A DNA stretch of 64,000 nt from Polytrichum commune (lineage: Eukaryota > Streptophyta > Polytrichopsida > Polytrichales > Polytrichaceae): positions 51,413,554-51,477,553 of the forward strand of contig OX485803.1 in NCBI GenBank assembly GCA_950295325.1, given 5' to 3'. A program made the translations under genes and the position numbers. Of the stretch, positions 12,095 through 24,575 are shown piece after piece. The notes under the pieces were generated by a model that was not told the DNA's origin, ran no database searches, and saw only the letters and a list, made by a program, of their open reading frames with translations. Positions within the stretch are counted from its first letter, which is position 1. Each line of letters begins with the position of its first letter.

Positions 12095-12665
12095 CTCGAA
12101 CTTTTGTGTAAGTTACTCGTGTATAAATTCACAATCTACCCAATAATCATCATGGAGTAAACTCTCTTTTGCATGTGACCCAAAAAAAAACTCTATGTTA
12201 CCCCCAACTTTTGTGTAGGTTACTTATGGATGAGCCTACAATTTATCACATAACCCTCAAGGAGTGAATATTTCTTTGCATGTAACAGGAGATAGATTAT
12301 GTTTCCTCCAATTTTTGTGTAAGTAGCTCATGGATGAATTTACAATTTATTCCATAACTCTCATAAAGTAATGGTCTTTGTATGTGATAAACAGAGTTTT
12401 CGTTACTTCCAACTTTGAGGAAGTTACTCATGTATAAATTTATGATTCATTCCATAAGCCTAATAGAGTGATTTCTTTTAGTTGTGAAAAATAACCCCTC
12501 TATGTTACCTCCAACATTTGTGTAAGTTACTGCGTGAAATAATAGTTTATCTCATAACCCTCATAAAGTAAAGATTTTTCAAATGTGACAAAAAAATAGC
12601 CCTTTGTGTTACCTCCAAAATTTGTGTGAGTTACTCATGTATAAATAACAATCCATCTTTTAAAC
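12095..12665 (+). repeat. Degenerate ~104-bp tandem array
   Basis: The landmark AAGTTACTCATGTATAAAT or a variant recurs at about 12110, 12217, 12321, 12421, 12534 and 12629 (spacing 95-113 bp). Each unit also carries CATAACCCTCATAAAGTAA-like and TGTTACCTCCAAC-like blocks. Divergence is high, so this is an old array. Confidence 0.8.
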
Positions 12666-13375
12666 TCCTTATTGAATTAAATTGTAAGAAAACTATTCTT
12701 CATAGTTTGTGCATGTTATTATCATGCACTAATCTCAATTCATCATCACCTCCATAGACTAATGTATTTGAATCCTCATATATGTGTAGTTAATTCATCT
12801 CAATAAATCACCCTAGTGTACATTGGGCCTTTGAAACTAATTGCTATGTCAAATTCCTCGGGGGTATAGTCTTCATGCCAGTTACGAACTAACTTGATTG
12901 TAGAAAAGGGTGTTGTTTGAGGCATGAGTGTACTAGTATACATAAGGAGGTATTGTTTTTCTCTGGTTTGTACATTCAAAAAGGCTATTAATAATTTAAA
13001 AGTAAAGGTAGATGTACAAAAGGGGACTCTAAGATTTGGAGATAAATTGATAGTAGATGTCCTAGTTTCATCCAATTTACACTTTTTCATTCAAATGATG
13101 TGTGTTTCTAAGGTCCAAGTATTATTCTACTCATGAAAAAGTGCATGATAACTTTTTCATTGAAAAGTGATAGTTGATTTCATATGCAATAAAAGGCCTA
13201 TTTATTTCATGATTTGTATTTTGCACAGTAACAGAGACATCTATCACATTAAACTAAAGAGCTTAGTATGAATACTTCAATCCATTTTCTAGCCATTAAT
13301 ACATACACGTTTCTTTTTCTTTATAAACATCTTGTATCTAGAGAGTTTTATGTCATAATCGCCTAGGCCTGTCAT

Positions 13376-14478
13376 CAGTGCTCAAAATTGAAGTCCTCAT
13401 ATGAATTTCATTTTGAAGGGCTCTGAAATTTCAGCATTGCAATTGAAGGGCATATCTAAATCTAGGACGTCAATGGAAAATTTTCAAAGAAATATAAAAC
13501 TTATATTAAAATTATGCATGATTTGCATGGTACATGCTTCTAGTACAATGAAATAATGGAGAATCAACTATCTAACTCCACCTCTTGAAGTGACAATGCC
13601 CTACGCTTGTTGGTTACTGTAGCGGTTTTCCAAGTGTCAAAAATGCCATTCCAATCCATGAATTCAACTCCCAAACTGTTTAGGCTAACCCTCATCAATG
13701 CATCAAGTGTGTCAAGGTTTAGGCATGTTCTCCTTTCGCTCTTAACTCAATTCTGCTTTGAAAAACCACGCTCACAAACAGCAGTGCTAGTAGGGATCAC
13801 AAGTATGGCTTGCCATAGCGACATTAGGGTTGGCCAATTGATCTTAAACTCTCGGTCACGGCCACAAAAAACCCAATCTTCATGCATACTTCGGTGTTGA
13901 CAATAGTTGAAGATAACATCTCCACAAATTCGAGCAACTCTGCATTGGCTTGATCAACAAGAACAGAGCTCCACTTGAAATGTGTCACCAACCGGTTCAA
14001 CCATTGCTCAGTTAAAGTGCCTCGATCCAATGCATCCATGGGATAGTGTTTTGGGCTGAAAAGCCTGGCCGCATTAAAAATGGGCAAGTCGGGGAAGCGA
14101 TCATTTAGTGAGTCACATTTGGACGTATAGTCTACCAAGGGTGATGCAATCCTCCAACGAGCCCCCTACATCACACCCCGGCATAGAGTCATGGTGCAAA
14201 GTATGCACTTTCTCACAACCAAACCTATCAACATACAATTCCCATCTGGACTAATTCCCATCTGGATCTGAGATTTGGAGCCCAAAGTTAGACAGCCGGA
14301 GTTAAACAACTACTTGAGATGATGAACAATACTTGAAGGGTACTATTTATCCAGCACTTCAAGTGAAGGGAGCACTTAGACATGAGGATTATGTTTTGAA
14401 GGGCTGTTTTCCTTGAGGTATTTTTTGAAGTCCCAAAACCCATTTGAAGGGCACTGAAGACTTCAATTTTGAGCACTG
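13376..14478 (-). mobile_element. hAT DNA transposon, internally decayed
   Basis: Terminal inverted repeats of about 20 bp (CAGTGCTCAAAATTGAAGTC at the left, its inverse at the right) are flanked by perfect 8-bp target duplications CCTGTCAT at 13368-13375 and 14479-14486. CAGTG termini with an 8-bp duplication are diagnostic of hAT. At 1103 bp it is too short for a full transposase. It still carries the C-terminal part of one (13564-14138). Subterminal TTGAAGGG motifs recur at both ends, as is usual for transposase binding in this superfamily. Confidence 0.93.
13564..14138 (-). pseudogene. hAT transposase C-terminal remnant
   Basis: The upstream portion (14138 to 13824) reads RFPDLPIFNAARLFSPKHYP and on to an HF..W stretch, like the region before the dimerisation domain in ZNF862/hAT-type transposases. 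In a second frame, reading toward 13564, comes the hAT dimerisation domain: WPTLMSLWQAILVIPTSTA, CERGFSKQN, then ERRTCLNLDTLDALMRVS. One frameshift near 13.83 kb and one TGA inside the dimerisation domain break it. The N-terminal BED finger and most of the catalytic core are absent. The CERGFS and LDALM motifs make family assignment firm; function is lost. Confidence 0.85.
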
Positions 14479-14489
14479 CCTGTCATTTA

Positions 14490-15630
14490 AGTTTCCAAGA
14501 AGAGTCCACCTTCCAGGTGTCGAATCAACTAGAATAAGAAGTTTCCATAGATACTATAAATCATTCTGAAACAAATTGGATGAATGAAAGATACAAGTCT
14601 TAATAAAATACAATACTTCATTACCTTTGGATGCACATACTGAGTTGAATGTTGCACATAATTAGAACCCCATTACAACAAACCTTGAAGATGCTTCACT
14701 TAGCATTGAGCCCAATCCACTTATTTGATCATTCCATGTCGACACAAATGACCATTTAACCCCCCATATTTGGGGCTTGAATTGGGTCAACATCCCCAAA
14801 GGATTGGTTTGATTTAAAAATGCAATGTGTTGGTTAGTTTGTTGTGAAGTATGGTAAAGTGAACACAAATTGTATCTTTTCAGTTTAGAGGGGCAAGTAG
14901 CCATATTTCCTAGTTATATACTTCAAAACAATAATAAGGGATAAAATTGAGGATACTAGTAAGATCACATGCCATGATGTTTTCATTAGTACATTTGCAA
15001 ACTACATGATTTACATCCATAAATGTAGATTCTAAAGTTTGATATAGAATTTGCTTCCATAATTGTTGGATATCAAAAAATAAGAGTGAAGTAGACCTTA
15101 GGAATATGTATTTTACTCGAAAATTGTGGCACACTAACACACAATATGATCTTGTCAAAAACTTTGGTTGCACACATATGTCATAAGAAATTTTTAAGGT
15201 GAAGTAGGCTTTAGCTTAAATCAACCACCCAATTTAAAATTTAATTCATACATATCTCCATAACACTAATGAGGCAAAACCCATTATACTATTGTTTCTT
15301 TGAACCATTGGAGGGCTCCATGCTCTTCGAATGATACTTTATATAGATATAAGCCTATTTCTCTTATTATGTATGAAAAAGCTATTGTAGTTGAAAGGCC
15401 AACCGCTCTTCATGTTCACTTGTCCCAACATATGGCAATATGTCACTAAACTAGGGTAACGATAACATCTTGATTACCATCATATGATTAGTTACTCATA
15501 AGGTATTGTCAATAATTTCTTTAAATTTTAGGATCCCTTTTGTACATCTACCTCTAGTTTGAAATTCTCAATAACCCTCCTTTTTCTGAACACTAGAGAA
15601 AAACAATACTTCCCCATTATGTATATTATA
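14490..15630. other. Intergenic, no gene recognised
   Basis: AT-rich sequence without a supported gene, RNA or repeat. Confidence 0.5.
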
Positions 15631-15633
15631 TAT

Positions 15634-15731
15634 ACTAATACCTCAAATAATACCCATTTTGCATTTGTATGTGGTATGAAGAGTGCATACCACATACAAA
15701 TGCAAAAAAGGTATCATTTGAGGGATTAGAT
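15634..15731. repeat. Long hairpin, ~45-bp arms
   Basis: The left arm contains CATTTGTATGTGGTATG and the right arm its perfect inverse CATACCACATACAAATG, around a loop of about 7 bases. Flanking bases (CTAATACCTCAAAT and ATTTGAGGGATTAG) extend the pairing with mismatches. It could be a small MITE or a young small-RNA precursor. Confidence 0.85.
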
Positions 15732-15739
15732 TGAGACCC

Positions 15740-16460
15740 CTATATCTGCAAAAATTCACTATATTTGACATCATCGCTCACATGTTACCGCTCACTACTC
15801 AAATGTTATTGGTCACCAGTCACTAGTCACTGCTCATTGCTCATGCCTTAGCTTACTTCCCTAGGGGGTTGGCCATCACTCTAGTGTCCCCCTTAACCTT
15901 AGATGGCTCATAGAATTAAGTGCCCAAGGGGCAATTTACGGTCTTGTTGCCACCCCAAGGGGTCTACCCAAGGACCAAGGAACCCAAGTCATAATGAGAA
16001 GATTTATGGGTTGATGTCCAAGCCCTCATACCTTGGAAATAATGCTAAACAATAAAACGAGGGCCCACAAAAACAAGAGGCCACCAAAAAAATGAGAATT
16101 ATGAATTTTGTTGTCTTGGCACTTGTGAAATCTCATTATATTCAACATCATCACTCACATGCTACTGCTCACTTGTCACCACTCATCACTCATGTCATAG
16201 CTTCCCTTCCCCCCTCCCCCCCTTGTAGGCAAGTTTTGCTCCCTCCAATTGTGAGTATAAGGATACAAGTAAGGGGCTATGGGTTAATGATAAGGGCTTC
16301 AAGAGAAACTTTGCAAAAATAGTAAAATGAGGCCCATAGAATCTAGAAGATGCCACCAAACATTTTTGAAGAAAAGGAGTGAGAATTTCAAAATTTGTCT
16401 CGGCACTGAGATGATTGTTTTTTTAATTCTTAAAAAACCATTTTTAATTTTTGTACATAT
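15740..16460 (+). repeat. Imperfect direct duplication, ~376 bp
   Basis: The block around 15765 (ACATCATCGCTCACATGTTACCGCTCACT) recurs near 16146, followed in both by CATAGCTT-like and AAGAGGCCACCAAA-like stretches. No coding sequence. Confidence 0.6.
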
Positions 16461-17518
16461 CCTTGTTTCTATGAGCCCTCATTCTATTGTTTGGAAATTT
16501 CCAAGGTATGAGGGGATGATCATGAGCCCATAGCTCTTCTCATCAAGATTTGAGTGCATGGTCATCCAAAAGGTTCTATTTGTCCAATCTGAAGCATAAT
16601 CTAGTGCTAAACTAATTTCCTCTTTTCAACTATTTTATCTCAATCATAGTACAATTATACGCACACATTTCATATTTCTTGAGCCCTTTCTTAGAATGGA
16701 GGTATTATAATTCTAGCTCCAAGAAATAAAAAAAATCCTACCTCTTTTTCTAACATGGTATCTAGTAAGATCATTGGGGTCACCCACCTAAAACCTTGTT
16801 TCAAGGTTTCATCATATAGATACTACATTTATTTAGGTAACAATGTAATCCCATTTTACGTATTGTTTTTACCCACGGAGAAAAAGAGTAGCCACTTTGA
16901 GGCAATTTCATATGGACGTTCTGACATGTGTACAAAACCAATACCCACACCATGCCCTTTGATTTGGCAATTTCAGTGCGGGAATGTCATTACCACATGG
17001 ATTCCTACAAGTTCATCAAAGTATGACTAATAAAATATTAAAATACCTCCAAGTGGGTGTGTCTACTTAGTGCTTAATACATTCATGGCATTGACTTATT
17101 GACCTTCTATTTAAACAAATAATCAATAAAAACATGAAAATTATTTATCAATAAATTCTAAAAAATGCTACTCGTTGCTGCACACAATTTATGATCATAT
17201 TACCTTGATATTGAACAAATATTTTCTAGTTAAATAGTATATGTAGATGTTACATGTAAAAATTGTCTCTTGAGAATCACTCTGAAGATGGAAACACCTA
17301 GGTTTTATCTCCTACACTATGCTCTCATGGTATCAACTCAAGTAGACCGTGGGTTGCTCATTGTGAAATTTAGGTATCACTCATGAACATACCAACCCCC
17401 AAACAAGACTTGAACACAAAACTAAAATGGCCAACGGATTTGGTGACACAAAATGGATCTCAAATGGCTTTGGGCCAACCATCCCAATGTCCGGGGAGAT
17501 TTTTGGGCACATAATTGG
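16461..17518. other. Intergenic, no gene recognised
   Basis: About 1 kb of AT-rich sequence with no supported feature. Confidence 0.5.
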
Positions 17519-17712
17519 TCGAGGTCCTAGTGTTCCCAAGATCAACCGGTTACATGTTGACATCTTTCGGGTTACCTTGATAAAATTGAGGATTCTTTTA
17601 AAGATTTCTCTAGATTGATCGGTAATTTTCCTCAAGTCTTGAATTCGAGCCCGTTATTCTTCAAACTCAACTAGTTCATCTGCAACTAGCCAACGACTCT
17701 CTCTGTTCATTG
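17519..17712 (+). repeat. Dispersed ~200-bp repeat, copy 3
   Basis: Matches copies at 2041 and 11051 through CCTAGTGTTCCCAAG, GATCGGTAATTTTCCT, CAACTAGTTCATCTGCAACT and CTGTTCATTG. The upstream GGGGAGATTTTTGGGCACATAATTGGTC is mirrored beside the inverted copy at 24576-24770, so the full unit is probably longer. Confidence 0.65.
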
Positions 17713-17768
17713 AACCATCCCATCCCACTTGCACACGTACATTAGAGAATCCACCAATGCCATAACAA

Positions 17769-17915
17769 CATAACATTGTTCAGATCCATAACAATATTTT
17801 GTGGGACTGACAGTTTTTCACAGAATATTCCCCACATTCGGACAGAATGTGGAGAATATTCTGTGCAATATTGTCAGTCCCACAGAACATTGTTATGAAT
17901 CTGAATAATGTTATG
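17769..17915. repeat. 147-bp near-perfect palindrome
   Basis: The arms run from CATAACATTGTTCAGAT to its inverse at ATCTGAATAATGTTATG and meet near 17840. They include CACAGAATATTCCCCACATTC against GAATGTGGAGAATATTCTGTG. Pairing is interrupted by only a few mismatches. It has no coding capacity. It is either a fold-back MITE or a small-RNA hairpin. Confidence 0.9.
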
Positions 17916-20900
17916 GAGGCCTCGAGATTTCAAGAATTCTATACATGTTGCCCCACTTGCGTGCCCTACCTTCCATTGGCAATATTATGCCATGTCATGC
18001 TTTTCCTACCCCTTTTTTTGGTGCGACCTCCATTATTGCTTCCATGACTGGAAACTATCTTGGTGTGCTTCCTCTATAGCGAAACACCCATGGTTACTAT
18101 CTTGGCAAGATAATAACCATGTAACATGGTTGACGCCAAAATTAACAGTGGACATCTCCAATCATGAAGATTAATGGGAGACTAATAAGACGTAAAGTTT
18201 ATTCTTATGTTCTTTGAGCAAACTTCTATTGGCCTTTTATTTTCGTAGTGTCCCCAAACCATCAAATTCTAGAACGACCAATATATGGGCAACTCCTAAA
18301 AACACATCTTCTAGCAACTAGCAAGTCCTTTAATTTTTTCTTTATTTTGCATTTTATGCAGTTCTAGACATCAAAAGTGGAAATTTGGCCCCAAGTCCTT
18401 GTCTCGTACACACACCCCATCCCTGAAAGAATCCACATGGATTTTACACAACAAAGCCTTAACCCCTAAAGGACGAAACAAACCCTTCCGACATTGCCTA
18501 AAATAATTCATTCCATTTCCTAAGCTTATAAAAGAAAAACGTTCTATGAAATGCTATTCACCTTTCACCTCACGAGATAGGAATGTCCCACTAGCCAACC
18601 CCACAACCATGGGCGACAACATTCACTAATTCATCAAGGGCCTCTCGGGGTTTCCAACTTGGCCTTCAAACAAACCACACGATGTTGTCCTTGCCAACTG
18701 ATCCATAGACCCTTGGGGCACCTATGAACTTAGCAAATGCTTGACAAAGTCATCTAATTACACAAAGCTAATTGTAGTTCGTTGGTTTCATTAGTGATTT
18801 TTTTAAGATCAAACCCAACCCCAACATGGGGCAACGGCATGAGATCGAAGAGGCTCTTCATCTATGCTTGCTACATGAGCAATGAAATCATCCTACACAT
18901 TTGGTTTGACCAAAAACTATGTGTTCATCTAAACTAAACTAGTTTTTTTTCTCTTCGGTGATCATGATATTGAGTTTTAATAGCAAGTTTCAACCCTTTT
19001 AAAGTAGGATTGCACTATGGGTTGTGACATTGTGGGACAACGGTTTGTGAAGGGTCACGATGGTTTGTGAAAAGTCGCAACGGTTCAAGTGGACTACACC
19101 TACAATGATTCAAATGGCTTGGAAATCACATAAAATACTTCCAAATATAATGCATCACTAAAATTTCCCCAAAACTAAATGACATTTGTACTACAGCCTG
19201 ACCTCGTTAATACGACACTCGTTCATATGACACCCTCGCTATATACCACTACTATATACCAATGCTTATTACACTAGACTAGACCGATATACCAATACAA
19301 CATTGGTTTAAACCCTTTAGACATATACGGGGGATAGATACACCACGAACTTTGACACGAAATAACTCCATGGGAAAATACAACAAGATGTATAGGAAGG
19401 GCCCGTTGCCATCAAGGCCCCTCAAAGGTCAAGGTTGGTCACCCCCTTATGTCCCCTAACATGCCCATTTATTAAAGAAGTCAAGCTTCTATGAAGAGTA
19501 CCTTATAAATGAATAGTCTTCGTCCTTCCTTGGGAATGAGGTGATTTCAAGGTTATTGGCTTTAATGCTCTAAAAAGAACACCCTTGCAATATTCATTTC
19601 AATACCTAGGAATGTGGAGGGAGTACTAACACTCAAACTTCCATGAAAATTTACATTTATGTTATATATGTATGTGATAATCCACTTTGCAGTTTTCCAG
19701 ATAATCACATGCAAGCAAATCATAATACTTTGAGAAGGTCATATGAATCACTTTGAGAAATATTACAATGAAGATGTTTCTTTCATGATTATAAAGGGGC
19801 CCTCTCAAACCAGTTAGTGTTAAGCATGTCCCAAATTGTTGAAGTTGCTCCATTTAGACCAATAAGATGAGTTTAACTTTTCATGCAGAGCTTTTGGATC
19901 AATGCTTTAATAAATGTTTGAGATACACATGTCATAGAAGGGTCCAGAGTAAAGAAACTCCAAAATTTGAGTGATCCTATTGGTCAAGAACATGATTTAG
20001 GACACAAGGAGTTTACGGTAGGTTTGGTTCCAAGAAAGCGGTGCTAGTGTGGCATTCCTTCCCGCCATATCTCAACAGTCACAACTCAAAAAAAAAGACT
20101 CGTCTTACTTTGAGAAACCAATCTTCAATCCCAAAGTAAGGTCCATTAAGAGGATTTTCAAACCCCAAGTTCATTGGACCTGAACTATAGTGTGAACCCT
20201 TATACATAACAAAGTTCAACCAAGTGACTTCTAGGTCTTAGTTCACAAAGTTCACTTATCATCAAATTTGAGTGACTAGGTATGTGAACGTAAGGTATAA
20301 TGGGCTAAAATGGATACTAGTCTAAGAATGAACACCTAGATTTGAGTTTATTTTTAAATGGACAAATACTAAGTCTAAAAGGAAAATCAATATTATAACT
20401 TTAAAAACTTATCGATCATTCACTCGTGGTCCATGTGAGCCAATGTTATTAAGGGAAACTTGAAAATGTGTTTCACTAAGATTACAATGTACCTCACTAT
20501 GGGAATTGTAGTTCTTTACATTGGTTCTCTTTCACTATACATGTTTGAAATCTATGAATATATCTATTATTGTAGCTGATCATAAAACCATCTAGTGAAA
20601 GAGAACTAGTGGTAAGAATTTACTATTCTCATAGTTGTGGAGATGTTATTCAATTGCTTTTCTCAATTGAACACCTATGTTTGATTGGTGCGTGGTTAGG
20701 TGAAGATCAAAGAACACACACCATAAACACATGACATTTTAAAGAGATCAGACTACATCTTCAATTTTTTGTTAATTACTTCATACTCAACATGAACATA
20801 GTTTGGAAGATCTATGTATTTAGTGAAGGTATCAACAAACATGCACTTCAAATAACCATAATTAAATCAGGGGTGATCCGATTTTTAGTTTGATCTTTGT

Positions 20901-21535
20901 TGATTCTTCATCATAGGTTTGCTAAGAACAAGAAAAACTAACCAAACAGTGCATGCATACCTTATGTATGTAGCATCAACCCCATTCATGTCTCCATGGG
21001 AGAGAGGAAGTTATCGTATACAAGCTACCTCTCATCCATCCAACATAAAAACTTGATTCCCATATAGTTTTGTTGCCAATTTATCTTAATTAATCTTGAG
21101 TACACTAATTTGGGGTCTTTAAAGCTAATTCCGGTGTCAAATTAACTAAAAAAGCAACCTATGGATTGCATACTATTTCAAGGCTTTTATGATGGATGAA
21201 TGAGAGGTATGCTCATATACGATAATCCCCTCCATTTCCATGAACCTAAAGTGGATGCGGATTTGTGGCATCTATGTAAACTCATTCATCAAGGATGAAG
21301 GGGCTATAGTAGTAAAAAAAACACAAATCCCCCACAATATTGAGGCGAGTTCATACCAATTCAACACCACTAGAATAATTCAGGGTCTCTAGCTCTATTT
21401 ATGAGTTCTAAAAATAGAAAAGTATAGGTTACAATATAACTCAATGTGTTACAACTTATAGGTGAGTTTCCACCATTTCTACAATAAATGAATTTATATA
21501 GACACTCCAAATCCCTAGCCGCCCCAAATATGATA
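17916..21535. other. Intergenic, no gene recognised
   Basis: About 3.6 kb with no supported gene, RNA or terminal-repeat element. Short frames on both strands are chance-like. Confidence 0.5.
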
Positions 21536-21732
21536 TTTAGCGTGACTTACTATTTGGAATTATGCAATGCTATAATTGTCTACTATGCATCTCATTTTAT
21601 ACCAACCATAGATGAATTGGTTGTTTGGACACTATAGAACATTAACATCTTTACTTTGTAAAAAATTACAGTATTAATAAAAAGATATAGGAACATGTGA
21701 CTCCGAACAGTAAGTCACACTAAATATCATAT
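21536..21732. repeat. MITE-like dispersed repeat M2, copy 2
   Basis: Inverted ends are seen: GTGACTTACTATTTGGA at the left and TCCGAACAGTAAGTCAC at the right. Beyond the right end is CACTAAATATCATATTTAGTGTAGTG, the terminus shared with the elements at 8660 and 36682. Confidence 0.7.
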
Positions 21733-21799
21733 TTAGTGTAGTGTCATTCTAGTCACTTTGTGTTAGATTATTGTGTCATGAAACTACCAAATTTCCATT

Positions 21800-22003
21800 A
21801 CACTAAATATGACATACAATGTCACTTATTATTTGGATTTGCATAATGCTATACCCATTAACTGTATATCTCATATTTTACCAACAAATGTCAAATTGGT
21901 TGTTTGGACATTATAGAACATCAACAACTTTACTTGATAAAAAAAAAGCTACATCAATAATAGAAATATGTAGCACCACGTAACTCCAAATAGTTAGTGT
22001 ACG
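21800..22003. repeat. MITE-like dispersed repeat M2, copy 3
   Basis: A near copy of 21536-21732 in direct orientation about 265 bp downstream. It begins CACTAAATATGACATACAATGTCACTTA and ends with a CTCCAAATAGTTAGTGT block. Confidence 0.65.
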
Positions 22004-22303
22004 CCGCAAACTTGGGCCTACAACTCTTAGTCACCCATGGGTATCTTAGGGCCACTTCACACATGAGCCAAGAGCCGTGACCTTGTAATGGTGAGGACCC
22101 TTGACTCTCATCCAAAGGCCGTACCATGGGTGTTGAAAAAGCCATTTTATGTAGTCTTTGGCCCTCAAGCATAGTGTGAAGTGAGAATGAACCATGTTGC
22201 GGGACCATTGCATATTTTGTTGGCGGAAAAAGAGGGGAGGATTTGGTTTAATATAATATGTCTCCAAGTTTATCAATTTAAGATAACTACTTGGTGGTGT
22301 TTG

Positions 22304-22373
22304 TCTGTCCTGGAATCTGTCTTGGAATCTGTCCTGGAATCTGCCATGCAGTCTGTCCTAAAATCTGTCCTGC
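22304..22373 (+). repeat. 12-bp minisatellite (TCTGTCCTGGAA)n
   Basis: About six variants of TCTGTCCTGGAA in tandem inside MITE copy B. Confidence 0.85.
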
Positions 22374-22394
22374 TGGAAAAAATATTAAAAAAGT

Positions 22395-22465
22395 CATGGT
22401 CTCCCGGAATTTGCGTCAAGCCCACCTTTTGGAGGTGGGTCTAACGCAAATTCTGGTAGACCATG
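22395..22465. repeat. Internal hairpin of MITE copy B
   Basis: CATGGTCTCCCGGAATTTGC pairs with GCAAATTCTGGTAGACCATG, and GCCCACC pairs with GGTGGGT around a short loop. Confidence 0.85.
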
Positions 22466-22797
22466 CACCCTTATCCACAACTAGCCATGTAGGACTCCAT
22501 GTAGACTTTTCATCCACGAACTTTTCTTTGGGCCTTTAGGCCTTCACCTCCTAGTGTGAAGTGAACTTGGACGGTCTCCGCCTTTTCGACCAATGAGAGC
22601 TCTTACATTGCCATGGTCAAGGGCCTTCAGCCTTGTGTGTGAAGTGGCCCTTATATTACCGAGAGAGCCTCTTCCTCACATGAAATCCAACACGGGTTTC
22701 TATGCAACTTAATTAAGTATCCTCCCCAAGTAAGATCAAAGAACGGGGTGCGTGGGGTATTAGCCTTGCGGACAATAAGCTTGCATCTATAGGTAAG

Positions 22798-22827
22798 GCT
22801 TGGGGAGGGAGGGAGGGAGGGAGGGAG
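22798..22827 (+). repeat. (GGGA)n run
   Basis: Tandem GGGA/GGAG units; a similar run is at about 23273-23295. Confidence 0.9.
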
Positions 22828-22942
22828 CCACATAGAGAAGGCAAGGACTCTCTCCAAGCCTTGGAGAATGTTGGTGGCCGATTGGATATGAATTGAGCTT
22901 TAAATGATTGGGAATAAGTTAGAACACCCGACTCCACTTTCA

Positions 22943-23110
22943 CTACACTAAACCATGTGATTTAGTGTGGCCCACACCCGTCGCACATTAACTTTTTGGC
23001 AAACACTTGGTGGCAACTAGAGATGGTGTTTCATGATGAGTCCTGAAGATCACTCTAATTATCTTGACACACCGATTTTGAGGTCATAATATATCATATT
23101 ATTAAAGGAG
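22943..23110. repeat. Dispersed repeat M3, copy 2
   Basis: Shares CACTACACTAAACCATGTGA, TTTAGTGTGGCCCACAC, GGCAACTAGAGA and ATCACTCTAATTA with the block at 7985-8160. Confidence 0.45.
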
Positions 23111-24575
23111 TGGAAAATTGGTTGTCAAGCAACGTGTTTTTTACAAGTATGTTGTTTGGCTAGCATTTTTCCTACTACCTAGTATTTTGCCGGGTGGAAG
23201 CAGTTGCAAATTGCATGCAAAAGTATGTCGTCGTGTAATCATGTCAGCATTCATATCATCCATCTAAGGTACGGAGGGAGGGAGGGAGGGGGGGGCTTTA
23301 TTGTGGGCACTTCTATCTCCATAGACATATTTTTGCCATTGGTTTGGATTAGGACATGTCTTGTTTGGGTAGCCTTTTCAAATCACAAAACTTTTCATTA
23401 TACTTCTCAAAATCGGAGTTGAAATGCAAAAGTTATATAAAATCAAAGTGGACTCGATTTATTTATTTTTTGTTAAGGGAGCACGTAGGTCCTGCTGATC
23501 TTATTAACTATCGTATCTTGAATGGTTAATATATTTTAAGCATGTAGTCCAATGTCATCGTAACATGTATGATATTGGTGTTTGTTTATAACTACATTTT
23601 TTCTCATATACCTCTTAAATATAAGTGTCCAATCAAGAAGAGTGACTACATATGGCCCACACACCCTTAATATTTGATTAGCAATGTGGCATTGGGCAAG
23701 AGAAAGTGACTTAAGCCATCAATGTATTGGGATTTAAACCTGAATCAATCTTCTATTATGAAATAAACAATAGAGATTTTATCTGGATTTGACAAATAAG
23801 AGAGAGGCTTGTATATAATGAACCATTTATACATTCATATAGTTGGAGTGAGGATCGTTGTCCTTGATATGCACCAAATCACATTGAAAACACTTTCCTC
23901 CACAAAATACCTAAAATCAAGGGATGAATTTAAATCATGAGATCTTTGATTCGATTGACTTAAAGTATGAGTTTCATAACTTGGTGAGAAAATCAAAAAT
24001 ATTCATTTCAATAACTTTCACTGGTAATTTAAGATTTTTTTGTGATTGCCTTTATACGAGTGGTACAGGGCACAACTTGTTGTTAAGACAGGTGTTTAAA
24101 AGACGCGTGTTACAATAAGATTGAACTATATTGTCCAAAATATAGACATCGTTCTAGGTTCAATCGTTAGCATAGTTGGAAACGTCTATGTATATGTTTA
24201 AAGAGAAATTGGATCTTCAATTTGACTTCTTATAACTTTTGCATCCCAACTTTGAGATTAAATTTTAAAATATAGATTTTGTGATTCGCAAATGCTAACT
24301 GGAAAACAAGAGGAGGCATTTCCCAAGACAATCCAATAGTTCAAATTGTATGTGATGTTGGAAGTGCGTAGAATAGGCATAACATTACTAAGCCTCATGT
24401 TCCCTCATCCATTTTATTAAAGGGGTGCCTTGTTCCATGAAGGTCTTGCCGTGACACTAGGTCGTTATTCATCTATATAAGAGGGCTTTGTGGTTGATGC
24501 GATCAAAATAATTAGGATGTCCACATTCAACATATACTTGGGGCTTGAAGCCGTTGGCTTTTTGGAATCACAACG
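23111..24575. other. Intergenic, no gene recognised
   Basis: AT-rich sequence with no supported gene. Only a short GGGA/G run is notable. Confidence 0.5.

Larger units (their letters stand above)
22049..22650. mobile_element. TTA-flanked MITE, copy B
   Basis: Ends GGGCCACTTCACACA and TGTGTGAAGTGGCCC are inverse. TTA flanks at 22046-22048 and 22651-22653. It is 602 bp, longer than copies A and C, because it contains a 12-bp minisatellite (about 22304-22373) and a strong internal hairpin (22395-22465). No transposase is encoded. Confidence 0.87.
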
